This document shows, in pieces, positions 12,701 to 18,264 of a stretch of DNA of 64,000 nt. A model generated the notes under the pieces. It was given only the letters and a program-made list of their open reading frames with translations. It was not told the DNA's origin and searched no databases. The translations under genes were made by a program, and so were the position numbers. Numbering within the stretch: the first letter of the stretch is position 1; each line of letters starts with the position of its first letter. Source of the stretch: Lactobacillus sp. ESL0791 (GTDB lineage Bacteria; Bacillota; Bacilli; Lactobacillales; Lactobacillaceae); assembly GCF_029433255.1 (NCBI RefSeq), contig NZ_JAQTHU010000001.1:930001-994000 (forward strand). The letters are read 5' to 3'.

Positions 12701-13887
12701 AAATCGATCACGAAACCGATCCAAGTCATGTCAAAGATGATGGTTTGCAGGGCCAAAAAGATGTTGCCAAGCTAATGGTACAGGCAGCAGCTGATAAGGC
12801 TAAGGAACAGATTGATCACTTCAAGGATCCGAGTGGAAATGGCTACAATGATGAGGTTAAGAATCACTTGAAGAATGAAATCGATCAGCTTGTTAATAAT
12901 GCAATTAATGGCGAGCATGGTAATGATGGCACAATCGATCATGCTGCTGATGAAGCGGAAATAAATAAAGCAGAAACGGATACCATAAATGCCATTAGTC
13001 ATGTTTTAGCTCCAAGTCATATTCAGGACGTGATCAATCAAGTTTATCTAGCTCATGTTTCAGTTCCTATACCGACAGTTAAGCCAGTTGTCGCAACTGA
13101 TAAGGGTACCAAACAGACTTTAATGCATAATGCCTACCTATATAATGAAAATGGTGTCCGTGCCAACAGCATTACTCTTCGGCATGGTTCTGCCATTAGG
13201 ACTTATGGTGAAAAGGTTATCAATGGTCGGAAATTCTTTATTGTAAAAGACAATGGCGAAACTTACTATCTTGCGCAAGGCAATATTAACAGCACTAATC
13301 GTGTCTTGGGCCATAATGCTTATCTCTATAATCAGTACGGCATATTAACCGGTAAACGCAAGTATCGCAAGTATCAAATTATTCATACTTTTGGTGATGC
13401 CGTGCGGATTCACGGAAAAAGCTATTACTGCATTGGTGCCAATCAATTTATCCGTGCAAGCAATGTCCTTCATCGAGGTTCTAATATTGATCGGGATGAC
13501 AATCCACTTTTCCCAACGATTGGAGTAAAGAAGAAGGTTATGCATGATGCATATCTTTACGATAAAGATGGTCAATCGACTGATGGTGTTATGATTGCAG
13601 CCGGTTCGGTTGCACAAGTTTCGGGCAGTGAAATAATTAACGGCAAGAAATACTACCGGTTACTCGACGGCAAGTATATTGCTGAAGGTAATTTTGATGC
13701 GAAAAAGACGCAATTAACGCACAATGCCTATGTTTACAATAAATATGGTGAGCGAATTGGAAAAAAGGTTCTGCCAAAGAATCAGTATGTTAATACTTAT
13801 GGTGCACCGGTTTCGATTCGCGGGAAAAAATATTTCGTTGTTAGTGCAAATAAATTTGTAAAACAAGCAAATTTTGCTAAGAAATAA
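745..13887 (+). CDS. Giant SLAP-anchored surface protein (4380 aa)
   Basis: An exported, wall-bound protein, probably an adhesin or matrix protein. The start is set by AAAGGAA a few bases upstream. Residues 22-51 form a YSIRK-type signal peptide (FSIRKLSVGAVSVLLG) with likely cleavage after VKA51. A Ser/Asn/Asp-rich linker follows. Residues about 230-705 are G/N/D-rich beta-strand sequence like the pectate-lyase-type adhesive domain. About 800-955 is a beta-sandwich-like segment. From about 965 to 4095 there is an Ala/Asp/Asn/Lys-rich helical repeat array resembling DUF1542/Ebh-type repeats. Residues about 4125-4380 hold four SLAP units (each with a motif like HNAYLYN..G), which bind cell-wall polymers non-covalently. 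There is no LPXTG motif. The frame is open throughout, which suggests active selection. Function is inferred from architecture. Confidence 0.9.
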   Translation: MLGKNNFDERLRKMEMQAKNDRFSIRKLSVGAVSVLLGFSFLSFTSQTVKADVVNPDKEDVQTSTNNSINENTEEQHAANAPKKTQAAGNKLDTYSGLTAFLKESGQTLADNPASMSSSPEDTLDSVAASASSDFDISSSSDSAVNDNNSNTSVAGSTVATSSAASSPATDITDENNQTASSNQDISVSPKDEERTGSINFNTPSRPTSDAKNGVSNYGTTKDALVQVGNWKDFKDALTNKNIHNIEIINNIRADGSSSSINLPPRKLIIKSGGDNIPANGYIIDFRSSSPLDSDNYNTGKMDVTYQDLQLYCQNYLGLMDTVDGTDGPSRITLDNVKFTGSQVLYSGQYTDVHIKNNFSADVVAFYKNPLNAIDQNNYDTYGLDGQQAFELSENGERITFEKGSKAVLSTSDGNVIEMNNGASSADNVNNIFHDEAGNLLSNTSQVILEEGADVTLNPRKNPGRYDETAQNTSKASGIVFRGGYGNITVNRNAKLTINIGSDTNGADDSFAGQLDRHRAAAITLTGAGGKIIDNGTIDINTNGDISGNSYGKENTLVYDGGDLTINPGAELNVIGKNMQGYSGTLIYVGGTADLENGSLDIELQGDSTGAGAGIGKIVLVDVAAPENGGESRLTVNNPRKLVLNASANHAQGTSIIGDSEIDIRNVRQHFDFGKLSLTLPPFHELKVRHDSASNTITVIDGGKGISVLGGKNKPSDDVIKQIGKDISKPENAGLAFILAQALGQPIAVADPAHPTVAEINQAVATVNGTLQVLKNLTFDQIFAKVIYQAFSNPDNPGYNNITMLPANSKGFLNIQDTNGNLGKASYKQNADGSVTVSGKITNYDAQTDGPACDPIFSNVMPTGTNAYVTATINGTSYKDSSVKDPYATTNDGPDGLTNDLPHEFAAQVDANGSFTFTIPASYGLKPGDTIDIEPEANFIGYDPNGKDSRTPAITLQDDVLTPEQIQDQAAEEMAAAAAAAKERVQNSGLSAAEQASYNTAIDNTVAAATTKPTLATGAPNPNYDPNKSVYGSTDFSQINDKKNSAKNAINKEAAKAEVQAYLNAAKADLGKAGITDDFLTQAANDAIAAVDQSSAEEMAAAEANAKNKILADYQTAAKTAIGKMGPDASVINGLHLSNSEKGKYNQAINDAKTKYAANLAGLTGSGLPSDFTGANNASGNISDAQKEIDKANAQAHANSELNKYRDDQLALYPNAAAGINSAADSGKNVIDNETNIANLQDAQHNNATATNRGDITDVKNGMDAIDAAVQAYKKGLKDNIKDQVGGDNGLLNQVNNAEQGTGLVPDTISKIDSLKNELNDALGLAADGTGDIDQANDGQHAEAAHQTAQNNIDDAKNRLDAINQLQAAADAAAAANPAAADDIHHALNDAINNVINSAKDTDKNKPIENARDQGKNAIGNVIKHKQSATAINAAAAAAHKQVNDSNATKEQKEKYNAAIDQAVNDALAATGDASINAAANDNELGKRQQTAINKINKEAAKAEVAGYAEEAKEKQDITSDTGVDNAASAATASGTGTIDAIPNDGVDAATAIADAVETAKKNIFTAAQASADKQLADKEKDVEKGLDQLTSLTPEEIAALKAQAKDLVTNSNHTGAKDKVDSATGLDDVGSALHDGLSALNNLLNDQIKKDKKAQAITAINNKRDEALAALDKDKGNYPDLTDEHRNQLKQDAINAAAAGVAAVNGASDDQVATDETTTINNIDHVLANASSDNATDKEDKENATLNARKEAKNKLDAAKKQAEDKVNSYSDDRVSQTQKKKILDQIAADYNAALNNINTATNQDAINNAELVGAINMGNDADKAALEAAKSDAIAELDNAQAKDDGLVDAALDGGKITQQQHDAMKDKIHGFYMTGVSNINGATEDTKDEIVGDRNNAINAMNGVADSIADATLANVKNDALNKEDTGLTALANQIKNHIDHEANLSTDEKNKYKRQVDDALSAAKTNVNGATTPDDVTIAYNAGKGAMLAVQAAADLYDAQNAAKNKLDDQLAAVDNALDGLTNTDAASLAALKDDVQAVYNNAINQVNNPEPATPSVVASAANAGYQAMQDILNRARGLSQTKADNKKALDDAASAANGRIDKSNLTDEQKAAAHAAINQARDDAKKQIDQSTTDTIDKANQVKEDGLTNIQKAEAAANKAHLDGLKAQANKDIDQACDTAEADLYTEFNKLTAAQPAEAKPAYDQAHKDIEAARTEGHNKVNADTANETDIGNAVSEAKNAVNTAVIPAYLAIAKTKGKQAIKDYADQIKNQLTNQKDKAQVDSIVQAGNDEIDKNDQTIDAVNDTVASVKQRIKNIKTAADSAHAAEISKAKDDAINKLNHELNGDPAGNKIGVLDQIEALKDHLTGDQKAKYENQAKDAYTHGVADINGSSNVADINSARDTGITKIDQALADAKLQAAKNDANKRIENDAQDAKKKINDTNLSAEDKSKLIAEVDNAVSAAASPGAEHQVNNAVDQATIDGIVSDAEKNLKNIVDSANNAALLQAQADAKNKLENKAKELTDKIAADKKADKLSQTQADQLNAAVNKELATAEHNIAAATDQQGVATAENNGESALAGASDDINKDEAQKADLDAIAAAVTAANKQIDDINKDHPGDLSPEQIAHLRDEVENTSKDIVNQINQHRKDQSNAIEHMNDVKDNGLDRFKHITDHFTDKENAVNKLEHHASVAEAGLTTTNPDYAHLSKPELAAANEAVEAALNSGRNDIYTAGKDDDLDTIEQNAENQIDQALLPSKLQNEKNKQLAAINDYASSKGNAAIDGLNNLSADEKTKYKQQIENARKKSADKITGTNLPTNPTSTQYQDALNAVDNAEQGTAAADFGQTAIDKIVNEAKLNSKKRQVINDLEQAAQTAKNENSGASASAIDDLVNQAKEDIGNSNTSDAADSASPDAIKNEAVGKINKLVDQAKISGQKEQTAKNMKQKKDDAEKIIDRSQLTDEQKTAAKKKLDALYNDAVTRLNNSGTTEDGHILSPNGYVGAAQMIENDFAKMADRIIKEIPKITDSDGTHPSADAANHPWFGNEADNAHADLSNQWNDFKDHLTSGQKDKYGSLIDTVNQSIANLDQSKTSHDSSIEDATATYDKGLTALNKLRAIKEIEDQVTAANNAIDGTNSLNTDQKNAYKEQIKQNAQKAIDRVNGIAPTDNDQIGNQDKITGAKQNDLQNIVNTAKDKNAGLVADAKQNAIAAINAAYAAAKQKLGAAYQPNGQLDQAKQHELDKLNGLSVAGINEGLNDAIKNVAKAALDDAASYANDQIDQLTHYTNAQGQQVAMSNDEKQALKDQVKQDVETGKNNIDNAYADPADTDAVNTTDKAIISGARNDAINEINKDYTDQAKLNHVLDNNDTVKLDRAQEQAAKDLAAMHQAAVDKLHEQYGPNADTSKADAAYNNHKTAIGTSVDDVKTDELAAQKEIAQGAISDGANNAKQEIDKSNHTSAEKEALKGQIAQDATAADKVITGANAATVNGAMNDQLDIIAADGKGNSSEDTNAMTNSLAVQKERDQAKLDAERDQAVKDLHDKFGNQADTSKIDQATQAAKQAIDQATSAAAAHASEATGEKEISKGAVQDGQIAAGKLIEGITHGKAGKPYSQHEKNALTNAVQGVVNTANGANGSQGELDMAADINQARQDALQNILDIVTDGSAKNQAALDGDQAVEHDREVAAAQEQEAKDLAALHQAAVDKLHEQYGPNADTSKVDAAYNNHKTAIGTSVDDVKADELAAQKEIAQGAVSDGANNAKKEIDQSNHTTAEKEALNGQIAQDAAAADKVITGANATTVNGAMNDQLDIIAADGKGDSANDASAMANSLAVQKEHAKQEVANGAAAANTAVDGLTNHQNGKPYTAAEKQAIKDQIAKYVDEANHEANGTIDQAADKGQVTSAKQDALDKISHIKDAVSGNDDSVLKPIWDNDKNVQKDRIDQAAQAVKDEIDSDPNKPAADKAKDKQKITDAANAAKNKIDHETDPSHVKDDGLQGQKDVAKLMVQAAADKAKEQIDHFKDPSGNGYNDEVKNHLKNEIDQLVNNAINGEHGNDGTIDHAADEAEINKAETDTINAISHVLAPSHIQDVINQVYLAHVSVPIPTVKPVVATDKGTKQTLMHNAYLYNENGVRANSITLRHGSAIRTYGEKVINGRKFFIVKDNGETYYLAQGNINSTNRVLGHNAYLYNQYGILTGKRKYRKYQIIHTFGDAVRIHGKSYYCIGANQFIRASNVLHRGSNIDRDDNPLFPTIGVKKKVMHDAYLYDKDGQSTDGVMIAAGSVAQVSGSEIINGKKYYRLLDGKYIAEGNFDAKKTQLTHNAYVYNKYGERIGKKVLPKNQYVNTYGAPVSIRGKKYFVVSANKFVKQANFAKK
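10882..11329 (+). repeat. Long internal repeat of the giant gene, copy 1
   Basis: This 448-base segment encodes a module beginning at AQEQAAKDLA and is closely matched at 11821-12268, 939 bases (313 codons) downstream. Long stretches are identical at the DNA level, unlike the other repeats, which resemble each other only as protein. It indicates a recent in-frame duplication. Confidence 0.8.
11821..12268 (+). repeat. Long internal repeat of the giant gene, copy 2
   Basis: Partner of 10882-11329, in the same frame. Differences are mostly single substitutions (for example TSKV for TSKA). Recombination between the copies would remove or add 313 codons without breaking the frame, so the protein length may vary between strains. 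Confidence 0.8.
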
Positions 13888-13906
13888 TTTGCTTCCTAGC
13901 CAAGAG

Positions 13907-13959
13907 AAAAGTGTTCGTAGTTACTAGATTTTACCTCTAGCAACTGCAAACACTTTTTA
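13907..13959 (+). terminator. Terminator of the giant gene
   Basis: Two nested inverted repeats, AAAGTGTT/AAACACTTT and AGTTACTAGA/TCTAGCAACT, form a long hairpin followed by TTTTTAT, 20 bases after the stop codon. Confidence 0.8.
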
Positions 13960-13973
13960 TTTAGGCAAAAAGT

Positions 13974-14265
13974 TTACTTAAAGTTGGCCTTCTTGATGTA
14001 GTGGTGTAGTAACTCTTCTTATGAATTTTGAAGGGGTTACCATAATTTATGGTGGTTGTCTTAGCCTTGGTGAACTTCCTGCTAATTCGGTTGTTGCTAT
14101 GGTCATAAATGTAGGCGTGGTGTATGATTTTATCATTGCTGATTATGCCAGGTACCGATAATTGCGGTTAGGCGTGAGCAGTGTGTTTGTCAGATTAACC
14201 TTTTTAACATAATGGTTATAGACAACTGTATAATATTTTTTCTTTTTGCAACTATATATAAATAC
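13974..14265 (-). pseudogene. Decayed 3' end of a SLAP-domain gene
   Basis: Read on the minus strand this gap between genes still encodes SLAP-domain pieces. First comes KKYYTVVYNHYVKKVNLTNT, then, after a stop, HHAYIYDHSNNRISRKFTKA and YGNPFKIHKKSYY, and after a frameshift YIKKANFK ending in TAA (13974-13976). The last unit ends just like that of the giant protein (VKQANFAKK). Only about 290 bases remain. There is no start, and both a stop and a frameshift interrupt it. It is the carboxyl end of a lost wall protein, convergent with the giant gene. Confidence 0.75.
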
Positions 14266-14384
14266 CACTTATGCAAATTAATAGAGCGATAACACTTGAA
14301 AAGTAAAATCTAATTAAATTCTCATGTTTTAGCTTGACGGGTAAGTATATACTTAATATTTAGAATTAAGAATTAGGTGAAAGC

Positions 14385-15746
14385 ATGTTTGATTACCGTA
14401 ATAATCTGAAAACAATTTTGAATAAAACAGCTGGCGACGATAAAAGCCTGCGCAATGGCATAGCGGCGATCAATGCCATTATTAAAATGACCGCGGACGG
14501 TGAAGAACCAATCGAGCCGTCGTCAGAGCCAAATAAGACGAAGCAAAATAATCTTGCAATTCCCTTTGCCGGTCAGAAAGAAGTAAAGGCGCTGCTGGTG
14601 GCGCTTGCTGAATTGATTCAGTCCCCGGGCAGTAGGCAGGCAAAAGAGCAAGCGCTGACAAAGCTGCACCAATTAACCTTTGTCCCCAAAGTGGGCAAGG
14701 AATACGGCAAGGAGCTGGGCCAGCTTGACCGGGCCATTCAAGCATCGGTTGCGACTAAGGAAACTGTCAATCAGCAAATTTTTGAACAGGCGCTGAAACC
14801 GAAAAAACCGGTTAAACGTGATTACCGCAAGGGCAAACGCTATACCGTGATCCGCCTGCTTGCGGGCTGTGACCTGATTAATGATGATAATCGGCGCGTT
14901 TTCACCCTGAAAGAGTCGCAGATTCATTCGCTTAATTTGAAGAGCGGGGATATAGTTGAGGCGATTGCGGAAGAAAATAATCCTAATTATGAAGCGACGA
15001 TTTTGCGCGTGGTCGGTTTTCGCGAGCTTGCCAGCACCGAATTTGATAAAATTATTACTTTTAAATACGGCGTGGTGCAGGGGCGACCTGGACATCTGGC
15101 GGTCAGCCGTAATATTAAGGGTGAAAAGCTGCGTGTGCGCGGCAAAGCCGTGCTTCTGCCGGTTGATGCCAGCAATTTTCAGGAGTCTGCTGCCCAGCTG
15201 GTTGACGGGGCAATTGTTGATTTGGCTTGGTATGATGGAGATGTTCGTTTGAAGAAGAATCCGGCGGACGCAATCAAGTTGCGCTGGATTTATCAGGTTG
15301 ACCGACCGAAGGCAAAGACCGCACAGAAAAAGAAAAAGGCTGTTAGCAGCCAGGATGCAGCAGAGTTAAGCAAGTTAGATATGGATTTGCACTACCAGCG
15401 CGTGGGCATTGCCGTTGGCGACAACCAGAATGAAGCAATGCTTGAGGGCATTGTCAACCGCTATCACGGCATTCCCATTCCAATTGACGCTTTTCAGGGC
15501 AAGAAAAAAGTGATCGAAAATCAGTTAAAGGATCTCGATATTGTGATTTTGGTGACCGCATTCGCTGCGCACGACAGCACCTGGAATATCCGTGAATTCG
15601 CCAGCAAGTATGGTGTCCGCTTTGCTGTTAGTTCGAGCAAGGGCTACCAGGCTTTTGAGCGGGCACTCTACCGCGCAGCAAACGGCTTACCTGCTTATGA
15701 GGGCAATCAGACGATTGACTACCGAATAATGGAAGAAAATAAGTAA
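14385..15746 (+). CDS. DUF2325-domain protein
   Basis: A 453-residue soluble protein with no signal peptide. Residues about 339-433 match the DUF2325 pattern: a beta strand (RVGIAVGDNQ), then a Rossmann-like alternation ending in FAVSSSKGYQAFERAL. The middle (about 150-300) has beta-rich, basic sequence, and residues about 310-325 are a Lys/Ala linker. The function of the family is not established. AGGTGA before the ATG is the ribosome binding site. The gene stands alone between the SLAP relic and a convergent lipoprotein gene. It is noticeably GC-richer than the surface-protein gene before it, nearer the housekeeping genes. Confidence 0.7.
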   Translation: MFDYRNNLKTILNKTAGDDKSLRNGIAAINAIIKMTADGEEPIEPSSEPNKTKQNNLAIPFAGQKEVKALLVALAELIQSPGSRQAKEQALTKLHQLTFVPKVGKEYGKELGQLDRAIQASVATKETVNQQIFEQALKPKKPVKRDYRKGKRYTVIRLLAGCDLINDDNRRVFTLKESQIHSLNLKSGDIVEAIAEENNPNYEATILRVVGFRELASTEFDKIITFKYGVVQGRPGHLAVSRNIKGEKLRVRGKAVLLPVDASNFQESAAQLVDGAIVDLAWYDGDVRLKKNPADAIKLRWIYQVDRPKAKTAQKKKKAVSSQDAAELSKLDMDLHYQRVGIAVGDNQNEAMLEGIVNRYHGIPIPIDAFQGKKKVIENQLKDLDIVILVTAFAAHDSTWNIREFASKYGVRFAVSSSKGYQAFERALYRAANGLPAYEGNQTIDYRIMEENK

Positions 15747-15793
15747 ACTTTACTCTAAGAATAATCACGGTGGAAAAGCAATATAATATCATA

Positions 15794-15833
15794 AAAATGG
15801 CCGATGAGGAAATCAAGTCTTCATCGGTCATTT
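15794..15833. terminator. Bidirectional terminator
   Basis: AAATGGCCGATGA and TCATCGGTCATTT pair over a 12-base loop, with A/T runs outside both arms. It lies between the convergent DUF2325 and lipoprotein genes and can serve both. Confidence 0.75.
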
Positions 15834-15847
15834 GGCTTCCATCAGCT

Positions 15848-16471
15848 TTAATAGCTGATTTCCTTCTTAAATAATTTATTGTCAACAATTGACAGGGTGA
15901 TGGTTGCATTGGATTCATGCTTACCTTGAATATCCGTCTTATAGTATATTTCCTGCCGGTTTTTGTGGTACCACTGGCTCCAGAAACCGCCGGAGATTAC
16001 TTCATCAGGTTTGCCAAATTCATTGATGATTTTTTGATAACCAAGCCCGCGTGGCAATTTTTTGTATTTTTGCAGGGTAATTTTGTCTTTAGGTCGTCTA
16101 TATTTAAAACCTTGAGTTAACTTATATCTGGCTCGACCATGGACAATTTGTACCTCAACTACCATTGAATAATCTTTCCCGGCTTGCCAGATGTAGGTTT
16201 TGCCTTTGTCTTCCTTTTCAACGCTTTTGGGTTTGCCAAGAATTTTTTTTGCTTGTTTCAGCGTGGTCCCGCCTTTGCCGTAAATGCCGACATGATTTTT
16301 GCCAATTTGCGTAAAATCGGCAAGTTTGATCTGGTCGAATTTTTGTCGTAATTTCAGGCATTCCTGGTAGTCATCGTCATCTTTTGCATTGTTGTTTGCG
16401 CACGCGTTTGTTAGGGTCAGAATGCTTAACAGCAAAATGATGAAATAAACTTTGTGGTTGAATTTAGTCAT
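15848..16471 (-). CDS. Lipoprotein, DUF3862/SmpA-like fold
   Basis: A 207-residue lipoprotein. A short basic N-terminus and hydrophobic stretch end in the lipobox LTNAC, so Cys24 would be lipidated and the protein held on the outer face of the membrane. The rest shows two related segments, each of the type 'K(Q/I)..LGKP..V' followed by aromatic beta strands (IWQAGKDYSMVVEV; WSQWYHKN). This resembles DUF3862 or BLIP-like tandem domains; the role is unknown. The ATG at 16471 is chosen because AAAGGA lies before it. An in-frame TTG seven codons upstream overlaps that ribosome binding site. Confidence 0.7.
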   Translation of the reverse strand: MTKFNHKVYFIILLLSILTLTNACANNNAKDDDDYQECLKLRQKFDQIKLADFTQIGKNHVGIYGKGGTTLKQAKKILGKPKSVEKEDKGKTYIWQAGKDYSMVVEVQIVHGRARYKLTQGFKYRRPKDKITLQKYKKLPRGLGYQKIINEFGKPDEVISGGFWSQWYHKNRQEIYYKTDIQGKHESNATITLSIVDNKLFKKEISY

Positions 16472-16628
16472 GAAAGTCTTTTTTCCTTTCAATAATAAAA
16501 CCGTGTCTGTTTATTAAGCATTATATAACTAAGCTTAGAAAAATCCATAAACTATTTGCGTATTATTTGAACTGACTAATGGAAATTTAGTAAACTAATT
16601 ATATTAGTCAAAAATGGAGGACCTAAAG

Positions 16629-17468
16629 ATGACAACGATCAAAAAACCATTCCCGTGGAAACGCGGCCTGATTTTACTTGCCGGTCTTGAAATTGTGGCC
16701 CTTGCCGTTAATTTCTTTTACGCGCCACTCAATACTGCCGTCGGCGGCTCCACCGGTATTTCGATTTTAGTCGATGCCGTGTGGGGAATTAACCGCTCTG
16801 TAACGGTGTTTATCATCAATTTATTGATGTTAATTTTAGCATTTATTTTTCTAGGCAAAAAAAAGGTGTGCAATATTGTTGTCGGCAGCATGCTTTTGCC
16901 GGTTTTGATGCAAATTACGCCCAGTTTCAAGGTGATTGATAATGATCTGCTGGCAATGATTTATGGCGGGGCCTTGATGGGCTTTGGCGTGTCGCTGCTA
17001 TACCGGGTAAATGCTTCAAGCGGAGGGACAACGGTGCCGCCGCTGATTTTGCAAAAATATTTATACATTGATTCGGCTACCAGCCTGTTTATCATTGATA
17101 TGGCAATCATTTTCCTGAATGTATTTGTTGACGGCTGGAACGCATTTTTCCTCGCGGCATTTTCGCAGGTGATTACCACGCTAACGATGCGCTATACCGA
17201 AACTGGGTTCAACAAAAAATATCAGGTGCGAGTGATGAGCAACCGCAAGATAGATGAAATTCGGGCAATGTTACAGGAGGAATATCAGGGCCTAACGATT
17301 TATGATGTGACCGGCGGCTACAGCGATAAGGACAAGCAGCTGCTGTGGGTGGTTGTCGATCCCAATGAGTACGGCCGGCTCGTGTCGCACGTGCAGGACA
17401 TTGATGCCGATGCGTTTATTATTACCGAAAGCGTGGCGAAGGTTCACGGCGGAAGGTGGCGGATTTGA
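16629..17468 (+). CDS. YitT-family membrane protein (DUF161 + DUF2179)
   Basis: A 279-residue integral membrane protein. The first ~190 residues contain about five hydrophobic helices with the family's glycine-rich VGGSTGISI and ASSGGTTVPP motifs. The last ~85 residues form the cytosolic DUF2179 domain (YQVRVMSN... IITESVAKVHGG). The family is widespread in Firmicutes and its transported substrate is uncertain. GGAGG at 16616-16620 places translation at the ATG of MTTIKK. An in-frame ATG at 16614 overlaps that ribosome binding site and is unlikely to be used. The gene is monocistronic. Confidence 0.85.
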   Translation: MTTIKKPFPWKRGLILLAGLEIVALAVNFFYAPLNTAVGGSTGISILVDAVWGINRSVTVFIINLLMLILAFIFLGKKKVCNIVVGSMLLPVLMQITPSFKVIDNDLLAMIYGGALMGFGVSLLYRVNASSGGTTVPPLILQKYLYIDSATSLFIIDMAIIFLNVFVDGWNAFFLAAFSQVITTLTMRYTETGFNKKYQVRVMSNRKIDEIRAMLQEEYQGLTIYDVTGGYSDKDKQLLWVVVDPNEYGRLVSHVQDIDADAFIITESVAKVHGGRWRI

Positions 17469-17792
17469 TAATAGTTCAACTTCGTTTAAAATAATTCAAA
17501 TTAGTTCAATTTTGTTCACTTTTTATTTATATTTTTTGCAAAAAATTATTTTAAACATCAACGCTGGTTAATTTTTTCTGGCTAAGAATTGAAATTTGGT
17601 AGTAATAATCATTGTTATTAAAAAAATTCTACACGTGCTTGAAAAAATAATCTGTTATCTGCTAGAGTTTCTGAAGAACAATATTTACTTGAAAGCGAAG
17701 AAAAAGCAGTGAACCAATATTTTGTCAGATATCAATTGACTACTAGGGTTTACGCTCAAGTTTTTGCAAGTCTGGTGGGAATGATTTTTTAA
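17469..17792. other. Non-coding gap after the yitT-like gene
   Basis: About 320 AT-rich bases without a credible gene. Four short direct motifs of the form (A/T)GTTCA or ATTCAA lie at about 17473, 17492, 17502 and 17513. No convincing terminator hairpin follows the YitT-family gene. The ribosomal L21 promoter begins at the right end. Confidence 0.5.
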
Positions 17793-17821
17793 TTGCCTTC
17801 TGCCTTCAACGGTAGTATCAT
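17793..17821 (+). promoter_or_regulatory. Putative promoter of rplU-rpmA
   Basis: TTGCCT (17793-17798), a 17-base spacer and TATCAT (17816-17821) precede the structured L21 leader. Spacing is ideal and both boxes differ from consensus by two bases or fewer. Confidence 0.5.
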
Positions 17822-17829
17822 AAAGTAGT

Positions 17830-17936
17830 TGTATTTGTGGGGACCTCCACATCTGCAACCGCACATTTTGGGGTAAGAAGTCTTGTTGAAAGCACCCCAA
17901 TTGGCGAGTCTAAGTATTTTTTCGGAGGTGCAATAG
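17830..17936 (+). ncRNA. L21 leader (ribosomal-protein autoregulatory RNA)
   Basis: The ~105-base 5' leader of rplU has paired elements: GTGG/CCAC near 17836-17850 and a perfect TTGGGGT/ACCCCAA pair enclosing about 20 bases. GCGAGTCTAAGTATTTT follows, just before the GGAGG of rplU. Firmicutes carry a conserved L21 leader at this position, thought to let L21 regulate its own operon. Assignment rests on position and hairpins; a covariance-model match was not run. Confidence 0.55.
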
Positions 17937-18251
17937 ATGTACGCAATTATCAAGACCGGTGGCAAGCAATACAAAGTTGCCGAAGGTGACAGCGTTTATG
18001 TTGAGAAGCTGGATGTTGAAGAAGGCAAAGAAGTTACTTTTGACCAAGTTATCTTGGTAGCTGACGGCAAAGACGTTAAAGTCGGCAGTCCGTTAGTTGC
18101 AGGTGCCAAAGTATCTGCCAAAGTTGAGAAGCAGGGTAAGGAAAAGAAAGTTGTTACTTTCAAGTACAAGCCAAAGAAGCACTCACATTCTAAGTACGGC
18201 CACCGTCAACCTTATACTAAGGTTACAGTTGAAAAGATTGAATTAAGCTAG
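17937..18251 (+). CDS. rplU: 50S ribosomal protein L21
   Basis: A 104-residue ribosomal protein of standard bacterial length that binds 23S rRNA in the large subunit. The start [12 protein letters not shown] and the basic tail [19 protein letters not shown] are typical L21 signatures. GGAGGTG lies seven bases before the ATG. It is followed after only 13 bases by rpmA; the usual intervening prp/ysxB gene is not there. Confidence 0.97.
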   Translation: MYAIIKTGGKQYKVAEGDSVYVEKLDVEEGKEVTFDQVILVADGKDVKVGSPLVAGAKVSAKVEKQGKEKKVVTFKYKPKKHSHSKYGHRQPYTKVTVEKIELS

Positions 18252-18264
18252 AGGTGAAATGAGA

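Noticed and set aside
1026..13617. Dozens of open frames of 60-115 codons, on both strands, inside the giant gene
   Set aside because: They follow from the repetitive Ala/Asp/Asn-rich codons of the main frame. None has a ribosome binding site or a recognisable family.
14270..14300. Catabolite-response (cre) site near AGAGCGATAACACT
   Set aside because: Only the central CG and a few flanking bases fit; the conserved TG and A positions are missing.
14482..15252. Antisense frames of 87-140 codons across the DUF2325 gene
   Set aside because: These are shadows of the GC-richer coding strand, with no start signals or family similarity.
16614..16628. Earlier ATG for the YitT-family gene
   Set aside because: That ATG overlaps the GGAGG used by the ATG at 16629.
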